Made by a program: the position numbers and the translations under genes. A stretch of DNA of 40,206 bases from positions 1 to 40,206 of the forward strand of contig DLHW01000044.1 of NCBI GenBank assembly GCA_002483425.1. The letters are read 5' to 3'. Below, piece after piece: positions 1 to 7,227 of this stretch (position 1 is its first letter; every line of letters begins with the position of its first letter). The notes under the pieces are model-generated. The model ran no database searches and was not told where the DNA came from. It worked only from the letters and a program-made list of their open reading frames with translations. The stretch is from Methylococcaceae bacterium UBA7658. GTDB taxonomy: Bacteria; Pseudomonadota; Gammaproteobacteria; Methylococcales; Methylomonadaceae.

Positions 1-158
1 TTCGTTCGGCAGCATCCTATAAGTGCATCTTATGGCCTTAAATGCCGGACACGCTGGACATGGAAAAGTGGTTAAGCGGCTAATCCACATTTAATCCGTG
101 TTAAGGCCTTTTCGTTAAGATAGCAACTGCCCAAATATTTCTCGCAAGTTTAGAAGCA

Positions 159-184
159 ACTAGGGCAGTTAATGCTGCCCTAGT
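159..184 (-). terminator. Perfect 10-bp hairpin downstream of the small secreted protein gene
   Basis: The arms ACTAGGGCAG and CTGCCCTAGT pair perfectly around a 6-nt loop (TTAATG). The hairpin lies about 15 nt beyond the stop codon of the minus-strand gene that ends at 199. The minus-strand sequence after the stem is only moderately T-rich, so this could be a terminator or an mRNA 3'-end stabilising hairpin. Nothing else recognisable lies in bases 1-158. Confidence 0.5.
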
Positions 185-198
185 ATGATACGAAAAAA

Positions 199-585
199 CT
201 ATTTTAAAGGGATATTGCTAAGGACAGTACCGGAAGAATTCCTAAATTCCAAACTTCCTCTGACATTAGCGGCACTAGTGCTGACTACAAACCTACAGGA
301 GTGTGCATGGGTATTGACAATGTTGGAAGCAATTCCACAAGAACTTCCTGCGGCCAAATTGGCGCCACAACTGCTAAATGAGAGAGGTAATGAGATATTG
401 GGCTCTCGAACAATGCTGCTGGCAGTAATGGCTATCGTAGTTGGCCCTGCGTTGTAAAGGTAACAGACCGCCGCCGCTTGAGTTGGTCCGCCATAGCCAG
501 CACCTGCTGCAAGGATGGCAGCTTCGCTGTTGCTGCAAAACACGGTGAAGATTAATGATAAAACAGGAATACATTTTTTAAACAT
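199..585 (-). CDS. Small secreted protein of unknown function (128 aa)
   Basis: The ATG at 585 was chosen over an upstream in-frame TTG at 597 because GGAG sits six bases before it and because it places a classical signal peptide at the very N-terminus: MFKK, then a hydrophobic stretch, then SNSEAA with cleavage near residue 22. The mature part of about 105 residues is rich in Ala, Ser and Gly and has several cysteines that could form disulfides in the periplasm or outside the cell. The C-terminal part looks beta-rich. I do not recognise the family. An overlapping plus-strand frame at 185-457 lacks a ribosome-binding site and is treated as a shadow. Confidence 0.6.
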   Translation of the reverse strand: MFKKCIPVLSLIFTVFCSNSEAAILAAGAGYGGPTQAAAVCYLYNAGPTTIAITASSIVREPNISLPLSFSSCGANLAAGSSCGIASNIVNTHAHSCRFVVSTSAANVRGSLEFRNSSGTVLSNIPLK

Positions 586-716
586 GACAGTCTCCAAAAA
601 TTAATAACTTATCCTCGTTAAGACACCCTCTGTTCCTTTTGAAGGCTTTTTTATCATAAGCCGTTGAATATTCATAAAGATGTGAAATCTTTCATTTCAT
701 AAAAGGTAAAAAATCC

Positions 717-914
717 TTGCTTGAAAGTTCGTTTTATATGCCAATATATAAAACGATACTGAGGGGCAAATTAAGGAAACAAGCCACCGATTATTTTGAA
801 TTTACCGATAATATCTGTAATCAATACGCGCGGGAGCAAAAGCTGCAATTGATCGAATCGCTTTGGAAAGTAGCATTAATCGACAATAATCTGGATGTGG
901 AAGAAGCAAGGTAG
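717..914 (+). pseudogene. Remnant of a TerB-like (COG4103-type) protein
   Basis: The frame starts with TTG and codes 65 residues. Residues around QATDYFEFTDNI and EQKLQLIESLWKVAL resemble the central and C-terminal part of short TerB-like proteins, in which a tDYxxFT segment is followed by a helix EQKxxLxExLWxVAxxDgxLdxxE. The N-terminal half of such a protein is absent and the usual end (a helix containing R-K-I-A-D-L-L) is replaced by a stop codon that lies inside a palindromic repeat starting at 906. I read it as a decayed gene whose 3' end was cut by the repeat. The family call is by eye. It could instead be a short functional ORF starting at the ATG at 738. Confidence 0.55.
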
Positions 915-996
915 CCCGGATGAAGTTTACGGAATCCGGGATTTTCGTAACTCCTCTGTCCCCCTATTTCGCAAAGCTTCATGCAGGCTACCTTGC
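906..996. repeat. Palindromic repeat element of the TAGCCCGGAT...ATCCGGG type
   Basis: The outer arms GCAAGGTAGCC (906-916) and GGCTACCTTGC (986-996) are perfect inverted repeats. The match continues imperfectly inwards, with ATGAAG near 920 facing CTTCAT near 980. A second palindrome, CCCGGAT...ATCCGGG, lies in the left half. Elements with this core are scattered in intergenic DNA of many proteobacteria. Here one end coincides with the truncated end of the TerB-like reading frame, and the element supplies its stop codon. Confidence 0.7.
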
Positions 997-1073
997 TGGA
1001 TGAAGCCAAGCGTAATCAAGGAATTAATGGTTTTGAATTCCTGTATTCCTCTGTGCCGCATTCGGGCTTGCGC

Positions 1074-1079
1074 TATAAT
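1074..1079 (+). promoter_or_regulatory. Candidate -10 box upstream of the CreA-family gene
   Basis: A perfect TATAAT lies 31 bases before the chosen ATG at 1111. The -35 region at the proper distance (about 1051-1056) is poor, so this is a tentative promoter. Confidence 0.35.
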
Positions 1080-1110
1080 GTTTGATTATGACTCGAAAAA
1101 TACAGCAAAT

Positions 1111-1617
1111 ATGTTAAAAAACAGGTCAGTTACCGCTTTGTTTTTGATGGCTTTCAGCATTTCCGCGGCAGCGGAAAAGATCGGTTCGGTCGATACCGAC
1201 TTTAAACTGATTGGGCCGGACAATAAAATCGAAATCGAGTCTTTTGACGACGAAGGCGCACCCGGCGTGACGTGCTACATAAGCCGCGCTAAAACCGGCG
1301 GTATCTCGGGTGCGGTCGGCATCGCTGAGGATAAGGCGGACGCCTCGCTGAGCTGCCATCAAACCGGGCCGATTACCGTGAGCGAAAAAATCAAAGCCGG
1401 AAAAGAAGACGGCGCCGATGTGTTTAAAAAACGCACCTCGCTGGTCTTTAAGTCGATGCAGGTCGTGCGGTTTTACGATAAAAAACACAACGCCCTGGTA
1501 TACATGGTCTACAGCGATCGGGTGCTGCAAGGCTCGCCCAACAATAGCATTACAGCAGTGCCTATCTTGCCTTGGCAAACGCAACCGTCGGCAATCGCGG
1601 TTCCGGTTGAAAAATAA
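1111..1617 (+). CDS. creA: CreA family secreted protein
   Basis: The product is 168 residues from the ATG at 1111. That start puts a signal peptide at the N-terminus (MLKNR, a hydrophobic core, cleavage after SAAA near residue 21). The frame is open further upstream through the palindromic repeat, but that part has no protein-like features. The mature part carries the hallmarks of the CreA family (PF05981): EKIGSVDTDFKLIGP, DDEGAPGVTCYISRAKTGG, a KKRTSLVFKS segment, and an IxPW near the end. Length and order agree with E. coli CreA, a periplasmic protein of unknown biochemical role. No creBCD genes are adjacent. The ribosome-binding site is weak. Confidence 0.88.
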   Translation: MLKNRSVTALFLMAFSISAAAEKIGSVDTDFKLIGPDNKIEIESFDDEGAPGVTCYISRAKTGGISGAVGIAEDKADASLSCHQTGPITVSEKIKAGKEDGADVFKKRTSLVFKSMQVVRFYDKKHNALVYMVYSDRVLQGSPNNSITAVPILPWQTQPSAIAVPVEK

Positions 1618-1957
1618 TTTCAGGGTTTAAACTATACCGAGGCTTAGCATCGATTTCCAAATAATGCTTAAAGAAACAGTTTTTACTACAACCTCATTTT
1701 GTAAAATGTCGTTGCCGTGTACATTACAAAGCCGTTGTTTGTTTTAATTTAGCTTTAAAGCAGTTTGGAAGCGAGAGAGATTCCGCCCAAAGCTTAATAT
1801 TGCAAAATGGACTTCGGTAAATTTCTGAATTATTTTAAGACATTGAAAAATATCTATAATCAAATTATTTGACGAGCGCAGGACAATCCATAGCGTCACG
1901 ATTCCGTTCGCGGTGAGCCTATTAAGCCATGGACTGAATAACTTGTTCTGAGTTTCC
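1618..1957. other. Intergenic stretch, 340 bp, between convergent genes
   Basis: It is AT-rich with no convincing ORF. It separates the CreA-family gene from the beta-propeller gene that comes in from the other strand. The only structure seen is the degenerate short palindromic repeat near 1904-1939. No clear terminator was found. Confidence 0.5.
1904..1939. repeat. Degenerate copy of a CCGTTCG...GTGAGCCT-type palindromic repeat
   Basis: The segment starts CCGTTCGCGGTGAGCCT and ends CCATGGACTGAAT. This is recognisably a mutated form of the widespread short repeats built around GAGCYTGTCGAA with CCGTTCG/CGAACGG-like ends. The central TGTCGAA is decayed to TATTAAG. A possible relative occurs at 31619-31756. 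Assignment is by eye only. Confidence 0.4.
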
Positions 1958-3646
1958 TTAAGGTGTGACCACGGTCGTTACCGATACGCTATTATTACCG
2001 GGAAGATTGTCGCGAGATGATGAATGAACGGTTATTTTTTGGACTAGCGGCGTTAACAGCGCTTGTATCTTGATATCCAGCGTTATACTAGCTCCTGCCG
2101 CGACTGTTCCAAGTCTGCAGACAAAGAGCGCCGCTTTAAAACACGTTCCTTGACTCGGTACTAAGTTAGTTACGACGCCATTGGTGACAATATCAACCAG
2201 CGCTACATCTGTTGCGTTTGCAGCACCATTATTTTTTATCGTCAAAAGATAACTTGCGACTTGGCTTTTGGGAACAGAGACCGGCTTGTTAGTGACAAGA
2301 AGTTGCATATCACTGACTTTTGAATTATTTAAAAGTTTGTCATAAACAAAAACATCCGCCGCGGAATTGTTGTCGCCCACGACAAGATTGTCCGCAAAAG
2401 AGTTGAAAGCAAAGTAGCGTCCGTCAGCACTGACCGTTTCAGTTCCTCCGGAACCGCCGAAATTGGCTTTTTGTCCTGCGCTATTAACAGTCGCTAAAAA
2501 TGTTGTACTGGTTGCGCGGTCACGTACGAAGAAATCTTCAAAACCGTTCAAATCGCCAACAACAAGATTGCTAGCTATAGAGCTGAAGGCAACAAAACGG
2601 CCATCGGCGCTAATGGAAGCGACGCTATCGTGGCCCCCGCTGACGTTATTACCTTGTTGTCCGGCGGAGTTGATGCTGATTCTTGTCGTATTGCCTAATA
2701 AGGTGTCGCGGAGAAAAACATCTCTAGTCGCATTGGTGTCGCCGGTGACTAAGTTAGTAGCGTCCGAAACGAATGCTATAAATCGTCCATTGGCATTGAT
2801 TGCTGGAGCATAGCTGATACTGTTAGCTTGTGTTTCGGCTGAGTTGAGACTGACTCTGGATGTTTGACCTGTCGTCATGTTACGCACAAAAACATCCGGC
2901 CAGGCATTGGTATCGCCAGGTACAAGATTATCGGCGCTTGAGGTAAATGCGACGAGGAGTCCGTCGGCACTGATCGCCGGCGTGAAGCTATGATTAAATC
3001 CTTGCACTTCTGAAGAATTAAGGCTAACGCGAACGGTTTTATTTTTAAGGCGGTCCCGGACAAAAATATCTTCAAAAAACAAGGTGTCGTCATCGACAAG
3101 ATTGTTTGCGAGCGATGCAAAAGCTACATATCGGCCATTAGCGCTGACTGAGGGAAAACCGCTGTCGCCGTTGCTTTGTTTGCCGGAAGAATCAACATTG
3201 ACTCTGGTTGTAAGGTGTGCAATACGGTCGTGAATAAAAATATCCCGGAGGTTATTGGTGTCGCCACTCACGAGATTGGAAGCCGACGACACGAATGCAA
3301 CGTAACGCCCGTCCGCGCTAATGCTGGGGGATAGGCTTTCATTATTCGCTTGCAGACTAGCACTACTGATGCTTACTCTTGAGGTGGTGCCTGTTAGCCG
3401 GTCGCGTACGAAAATATCTGAAACACCATTGGTGTCATTACTGACTAAACTGCTTGCGATCGATTCGAATACAACATATCTCCCATCAGCACTGATTTTA
3501 GGATTTGAACCGCCTAAGTCGGCTTGTTGCTCGGCGCTGCTAACAGATTCTCGCGTGGTAAGGGCTGCATGGAGAGGTATGGTTACGATCAATAATAAGA
3601 TCGTGATAAGACGCTTAAAAAAGATAATGAATTTAGCGATAGACAT
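1958..3646 (-). CDS. Secreted seven-repeat beta-propeller protein with a C-terminal Ig-like domain
   Basis: The 562-residue product starts with a signal peptide (MSIAKF, a long hydrophobic stretch, cleavage near HAA at about residue 28). It then has seven repeats of roughly 55-60 residues, each with a core such as SADGRYVAFxSxASNLVxGDTN followed by DIFVRDR and a Ser-rich turn. This is the pattern of PD40/TolB-like WD40 propellers. After residue 445 comes a domain with TIKNNGAANATDVALVD and GTVAAGAS, which resembles the DUF11/CARDB Ig-like fold found in surface proteins. No catalytic residues are seen. It probably acts outside the cytoplasm as a binding or structural protein. It is unrelated to its neighbours. 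Confidence 0.8.
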   Translation of the reverse strand: MSIAKFIIFFKRLITILLLIVTIPLHAALTTRESVSSAEQQADLGGSNPKISADGRYVVFESIASSLVSNDTNGVSDIFVRDRLTGTTSRVSISSASLQANNESLSPSISADGRYVAFVSSASNLVSGDTNNLRDIFIHDRIAHLTTRVNVDSSGKQSNGDSGFPSVSANGRYVAFASLANNLVDDDTLFFEDIFVRDRLKNKTVRVSLNSSEVQGFNHSFTPAISADGLLVAFTSSADNLVPGDTNAWPDVFVRNMTTGQTSRVSLNSAETQANSISYAPAINANGRFIAFVSDATNLVTGDTNATRDVFLRDTLLGNTTRISINSAGQQGNNVSGGHDSVASISADGRFVAFSSIASNLVVGDLNGFEDFFVRDRATSTTFLATVNSAGQKANFGGSGGTETVSADGRYFAFNSFADNLVVGDNNSAADVFVYDKLLNNSKVSDMQLLVTNKPVSVPKSQVASYLLTIKNNGAANATDVALVDIVTNGVVTNLVPSQGTCFKAALFVCRLGTVAAGASITLDIKIQALLTPLVQKITVHSSSRDNLPGNNSVSVTTVVTP

Positions 3647-3940
3647 AACAATTTATCCTGCTTTTCATATAATTGAACGCTTTCCGAAACAGCTTGCAAT
3701 CTTCTTATGTTGCACAGGAAAGGACTAAATTCGAGGTAATACAGTCAAAAATTGGCCTTACCTTTTAGATACGTAAGTGAGTTCGATTATGCACATTATA
3801 AAAAGCTTTGCAATAATTAAATATACGGGGCTTCGAGTATTAATTAAGGCGCTTTAAAGATAGCCATTACTCATTAGAATCAGTGATATATTCCTTATTT
3901 CTTTACTGGCGAAGTTTAAAATCATAATTTTTCAATTCGT

Positions 3941-4402
3941 TTAACTGCGTATCGCCAAAAACCTATCCAACGCATTAGCAAACGCTTGTTTATCCTGTTG
4001 TCCAAAGGCGGAAGGACCGCCGGAGATTCGACCGGTATCGCGCAAGGAAGTCATGAAATCGCGCATGGCGAGGTGTTCTTTGATGTTTTCCGGAGTATAT
4101 AACTCGCCTCGCGGGTTGAGCGCAAAAGCTTTCTTGGCGATCACATCCGCCGCTAGCGGAATATCGGCGGTAATCACTAAATCATTGGCTTGGCAGTTCT
4201 GGACGATGTAGTTGTCGGCCACGTCGAAACCGCTGGCGACCTGCACAGCTTCAATGTAAGGCGAAGACGGTGCTGCGATATACCGGTTTGCGACCAGCAC
4301 TAACGACAACTGTTTGCGGTCCGCCGCACGAAATAAGATGTCTTTGATGACATTAGGACAGGCGTCGGCGTCGATCCAGAGAGTAATAGAGTTTTGTTGC
4401 AT
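3941..4402 (-). CDS. yaiI: YaiI/YqxD family protein (UPF0178)
   Basis: The 153-residue product matches the YaiI/YqxD (DUF188) family in length and motifs. The start WIDADACPNVIKDIL carries the conserved acidic residues. DLVITADIPLAADVI follows in the middle, and RDTGRISGGPSAFGQQDKQAFANALDRFL closes the protein. The family has a PIN-like fold and is suspected of nuclease activity, but no function is proven. The ATG at 4402 is preceded by a 390-bp gap, so the gene is probably transcribed alone. A 294-bp AT-rich gap separates it from the propeller gene downstream. Confidence 0.92.
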   Translation of the reverse strand: MQQNSITLWIDADACPNVIKDILFRAADRKQLSLVLVANRYIAAPSSPYIEAVQVASGFDVADNYIVQNCQANDLVITADIPLAADVIAKKAFALNPRGELYTPENIKEHLAMRDFMTSLRDTGRISGGPSAFGQQDKQAFANALDRFLAIRS

Positions 4403-4792
4403 CGGTTAGGTTTAGTTGTCGAATTCATGATTTTTATGGCCTATCCAACCTTATTTAGATTTTAGTTTCAAGTCCTTTGAATGAATCGCGATTCGTTTAT
4501 GCTCGAATGAATTCGCTGGTATCATCAAATTCGCAAAGACGAATAAGAGTTGGAGGGCCAGGCTGCAGTTAATATTGTGTTAGGAATTGTAATCGTTAAA
4601 GAAGAAAGGCAAGGAAAGAGGCGATATTATCTTGATAAAAGATAATAAAACCGCTCTAGTCAAGCAGGATAATATAAATAATCGTTTTATTTGGAATAGC
4701 CTTTCGTATAATTGTCGCGTTCGAAAACCGTTTACAGCTTGAAGACGCTTACGGTTAGCGGCAAGGTATTTTTATTATTTTAAGGATAACGA
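4403..4792. other. Intergenic stretch, 390 bp, between divergent yaiI and plsY
   Basis: No ORF is supported. It must carry both promoters. TATAAT at 4707-4712 is a possible -10 for plsY, but its -35 is poor. An AT-rich hairpin with 9-bp arms (TATTATCTT 4625-4633, AAGATAATA 4639-4647, loop GATAA) lies in the middle. It lacks a following T-run, so it may be an operator-like site or chance. Confidence 0.4.
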
Positions 4793-5380
4793 ATGTTTGA
4801 GTGGTTATTAATTCCGGCGGCTTATTTGTTGGGATCGGTTTCTTGCGCTATTCTGGTTTGCCGCGCGATGGGTTTGCCCGACCCGCGCGGCGAAGGCTCC
4901 GGTAATCCAGGCGCAACCAATGTGATGCGGATCGGCGGTAGGAAAGCGGCGGGGTCGACCTTTGCGGGCGATTTCCTGAAAGGTTTTCTACCCGTTGTGC
5001 TGGCGTATGTTTTAGGCGTAACCGCTTCAGTCCAAGCCTTGACCGGTTTAGCGGCGTTTTTAGGACATCTTTTCCCGGTCTTTTTCGGTTTCAAAGGCGG
5101 TAAAGGCGTAGCGACCGGTGCAGGTGTTTTACTCGGGTTCAACGGATGGTTGGGTTTGGCGTTTATGTCAACCTGGTTAGCGATTTACAAAATAACTAAA
5201 ATTTCTTCGTTATCCGCTTTGGTGGCGTCGGCGCTAGCGCCTATTTATGCTTGGTTTATTATCGGCGATAAGGTGATTTCGGGCAGTGTCCTCTTAATGA
5301 TGATCGTATTGCTGTACCGGCACAAATCGAATATCCGGCGGTTAATCGCGGGCGAAGAAAAAAAGCCGACATCAAGTTAA
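4793..5380 (+). CDS. plsY: Acyl-phosphate:glycerol-3-phosphate acyltransferase PlsY
   Basis: PlsY is an inner-membrane enzyme that transfers the acyl group from acyl-phosphate to glycerol-3-phosphate, giving lysophosphatidate, the first step of phospholipid synthesis. The 195-residue sequence has the expected multi-pass profile and the three conserved loops: GSVSCAIL with DPRGEGSGNPGATNVMR near residue 40, GHLFPVFFGFKGGKGVATG near 90-110, and a C-terminal RHKSNIRRL loop. The length is typical. It converges on tsaD, whose stop is 15 bases away. The plsY-tsaD-rpsU neighbourhood is common in gammaproteobacteria. Confidence 0.97.
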   Translation: MFEWLLIPAAYLLGSVSCAILVCRAMGLPDPRGEGSGNPGATNVMRIGGRKAAGSTFAGDFLKGFLPVVLAYVLGVTASVQALTGLAAFLGHLFPVFFGFKGGKGVATGAGVLLGFNGWLGLAFMSTWLAIYKITKISSLSALVASALAPIYAWFIIGDKVISGSVLLMMIVLLYRHKSNIRRLIAGEEKKPTSS

Positions 5381-5394
5381 GCTAATATCGTTTT

Positions 5395-6399
5395 TTAAAG
5401 CAAATCGTTAATCGGCCAGCGCGGTCTGGCGGTAATTTCCAAGCTTTGTAGCTCGCCTCTCAATAAACGCTGACAGCCGGCGTAAGCAATCATGGCGCCG
5501 TTGTCGGTGCAAAACTCCGGTCGTGGAAAAAAAATTTGGCAATGCGTTTGTGACGCCATTGTTTGTAAAACGGTGCGTATTTGTTTGTTGGCGCTGACGC
5601 CGCCCGCTACGACCAAGCGGTTAATTCCGGTTTGCTGGAGGGCGCGTTTGCACTTAATGCTCAGGGTTTCGGCAACGGCTTGTTGAAAAGCTGCGGCAAT
5701 ATCGGCCTTATCTTGATCTGTTTTCGCACTGTCGTTAATGGTATTTAGCGCGAAAGTTTTTAACCCGCTAAAGCTGAAGTTCAAACCCGGTCTGCCGGTC
5801 ATGGGTCTTGGGAATTTATAATCCGGACGTCCTTTTTCGGCGAGTTCAGCTAATTTCGGTCCGCCCGGATAGCCTAACCCAAGTAATTTGGCGGTTTTGT
5901 CGAAAGCTTCGCCCGCAGCGTCATCTAACGATTCTCCTAGCAGCTGATAGCAGCCTATGGTTTCGACTCGCACCAATAAGGTGTGACCGCCGGAAATCAA
6001 TAAAGCGATAAATGGAAATGCCGGGGGATTATTTTCCAGCATCGGGGCAAGCAGGTGACCTTCCATGTGATGCACGGCAACGGCCGGAATTCGCCAAGCC
6101 CAAGCCATACTTCTCGCAGTTGCGGCGCCGGCCAGCAATGCGCCCATTAAGCCTGGGCCTGCGGTGTACGCGATACCGTCAATATCGCTCTTTTGTAAGT
6201 TGCTCTTTTGTAATAATTGCTTGATTAGCGGCACTAGCTTCCGGATATGATCGCGGGACGCCAGTTCGGGGACTACGCCGCCATATTCGCTGTGCATGCC
6301 GGCTTGAGTGTATATGGTATGACTTATTAAGCCGGTTATGGAATGGTAAATGGCGACGCCGGTTTCGTCGCAGGAGGTTTCTATCCCTAAAACATACAT
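5395..6399 (-). CDS. tsaD: tRNA threonylcarbamoyltransferase catalytic subunit TsaD
   Basis: With TsaB and TsaE, TsaD moves the threonylcarbamoyl group from TC-AMP to A37 of ANN-decoding tRNAs. The 334 residues are full length. They start MYVLGIETSCDETGVAIY and contain the metal-binding HHMEGH (about residue 110), the GGHT loop, the DDAAGEAFDK motif, FSFSGLKT, GGVSAN and a C-terminal CTDNGAMIA with metal-binding Asp. The gene is divergent from rpsU, with 115 bp between the start codons. This is the classical arrangement of this universally conserved gene next to the macromolecular-synthesis operon. Confidence 0.98.
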   Translation of the reverse strand: MYVLGIETSCDETGVAIYHSITGLISHTIYTQAGMHSEYGGVVPELASRDHIRKLVPLIKQLLQKSNLQKSDIDGIAYTAGPGLMGALLAGAATARSMAWAWRIPAVAVHHMEGHLLAPMLENNPPAFPFIALLISGGHTLLVRVETIGCYQLLGESLDDAAGEAFDKTAKLLGLGYPGGPKLAELAEKGRPDYKFPRPMTGRPGLNFSFSGLKTFALNTINDSAKTDQDKADIAAAFQQAVAETLSIKCKRALQQTGINRLVVAGGVSANKQIRTVLQTMASQTHCQIFFPRPEFCTDNGAMIAYAGCQRLLRGELQSLEITARPRWPINDLL

Positions 6400-6406
6400 T
6401 GATTTT

Positions 6407-6434
6407 TTGAAAAAAATAAAACTAAGGTTATAAT
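6407..6434 (+). promoter_or_regulatory. Sigma-70 promoter of the rpsU-yqeY-dnaG-rpoD operon
   Basis: TTGAAA (6407-6412) and TATAAT (6429-6434) are separated by 16 bp and lie 80 bp before the rpsU start codon, just outside the tsaD start on the other strand. The match to the -35/-10 consensus is strong. A leader of roughly 70 nt would follow. Confidence 0.7.
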
Positions 6435-6514
6435 CGGCGGTTCTTTTTACGGTGTCGGTTAATAAGGCCGATGCTGGGAACTTTAAATTTAGATACTAAC
6501 ATAATTGGGAAGAT

Positions 6515-6748
6515 ATGCCTTCAGTTAAGCTTAAAGAAAACGAACCTTTCGATATCGCTATCCGCCGTTTTAAACGCGCTTGCGAAAAAGCCGGCGTACT
6601 GGCGGAAGTCCGCCGCCGCGAGTTTTACGAAAAGCCGACGTCAGAACGAAAACGCAAAGGCGCTGCGGCGGTTAAACGTCATTTAAAGAAATTGGCGCGC
6701 GAACGTTATGCGTTGAAAAACTTGCGTCGTGGCCGCCCAGCTGTTTAA
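6515..6748 (+). CDS. rpsU: 30S ribosomal protein S21
   Basis: S21 belongs to the 30S subunit and helps initiation on natural mRNAs. The 77-residue, very basic product begins MPSVKLKENEPFDIAIRRFK, followed by ACEKAGVLAEVRRREFYEKP, almost identical to E. coli S21. It is a few residues longer at the C-terminus (RRGRPAV). GGGAAG precedes the ATG at good spacing. First gene of the macromolecular-synthesis operon; yqeY follows after 5 bp. Confidence 0.98.
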   Translation: MPSVKLKENEPFDIAIRRFKRACEKAGVLAEVRRREFYEKPTSERKRKGAAAVKRHLKKLARERYALKNLRRGRPAV

Positions 6749-6753
6749 TCACT

Positions 6754-7206
6754 ATGTCTAATTCGCTGGTTGATCGTATCAAGGACGATATGAAAGCCTC
6801 TATGAAAGGAGGCGACAAAGCTAGGCTTGGGGTGATCCGGTTAATTCTTGCCGCTATCAAGCAAGTTGAAGTTGACGAACGCATTACCTTAGACGACACG
6901 CGCACCCTTCAGGTTTTGGACAAAATGCTCAAGCAGCGCCGGGAGTCCATCCGGCAATTTTCCGATGCTGGCAGGAATGATTTAGTTGCCCAAGAAGAAG
7001 CGGAAGTGCAGGTGATTCAGGGTTATCTTCCGCAAGCGTTGAGTGAAGATGAAATCGATAGCATGGTTAAGGCTGCTGTTATCGAGTCGGGCGCGGGTTC
7101 GGTGAAAGATATGGGTAAGGTAATGGGCTTGCTCAAAGGAAAAATGCAAGGACGCGCCGATATGTCGGTCGTTAGCGCCAAAATTAAGGCCGCTTTGCCC
7201 CAATAG
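6754..7206 (+). CDS. yqeY: GatB/YqeY domain protein
   Basis: The 150-residue product is a stand-alone YqeY protein, related to the C-terminal tail domain of the GatB amidotransferase subunit. Typical parts are DRIKDDMKASMKGGDKARLGVIRLILAAIK at the N-terminus, QRRESIRQFxxAGRxDL in the middle, and VKDMGKVMGLLKGKMQGRADM near the end. A role in tRNA-dependent amidation or tRNA binding is suspected for the family but unproven. It sits 5 bp after rpsU and 21 bp before dnaG, as in Pseudomonas and many other gammaproteobacteria, and is surely cotranscribed. Confidence 0.95.
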   Translation: MSNSLVDRIKDDMKASMKGGDKARLGVIRLILAAIKQVEVDERITLDDTRTLQVLDKMLKQRRESIRQFSDAGRNDLVAQEEAEVQVIQGYLPQALSEDEIDSMVKAAVIESGAGSVKDMGKVMGLLKGKMQGRADMSVVSAKIKAALPQ

Positions 7207-7227
7207 CAGACTCCTCCGGGCATCAAA

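Noticed and set aside
185..457. Plus-strand 90-codon frame opposite the small secreted protein gene
   Set aside because: It has no ribosome-binding site and no protein family. The opposite strand has a clear signal peptide with a Shine-Dalgarno.
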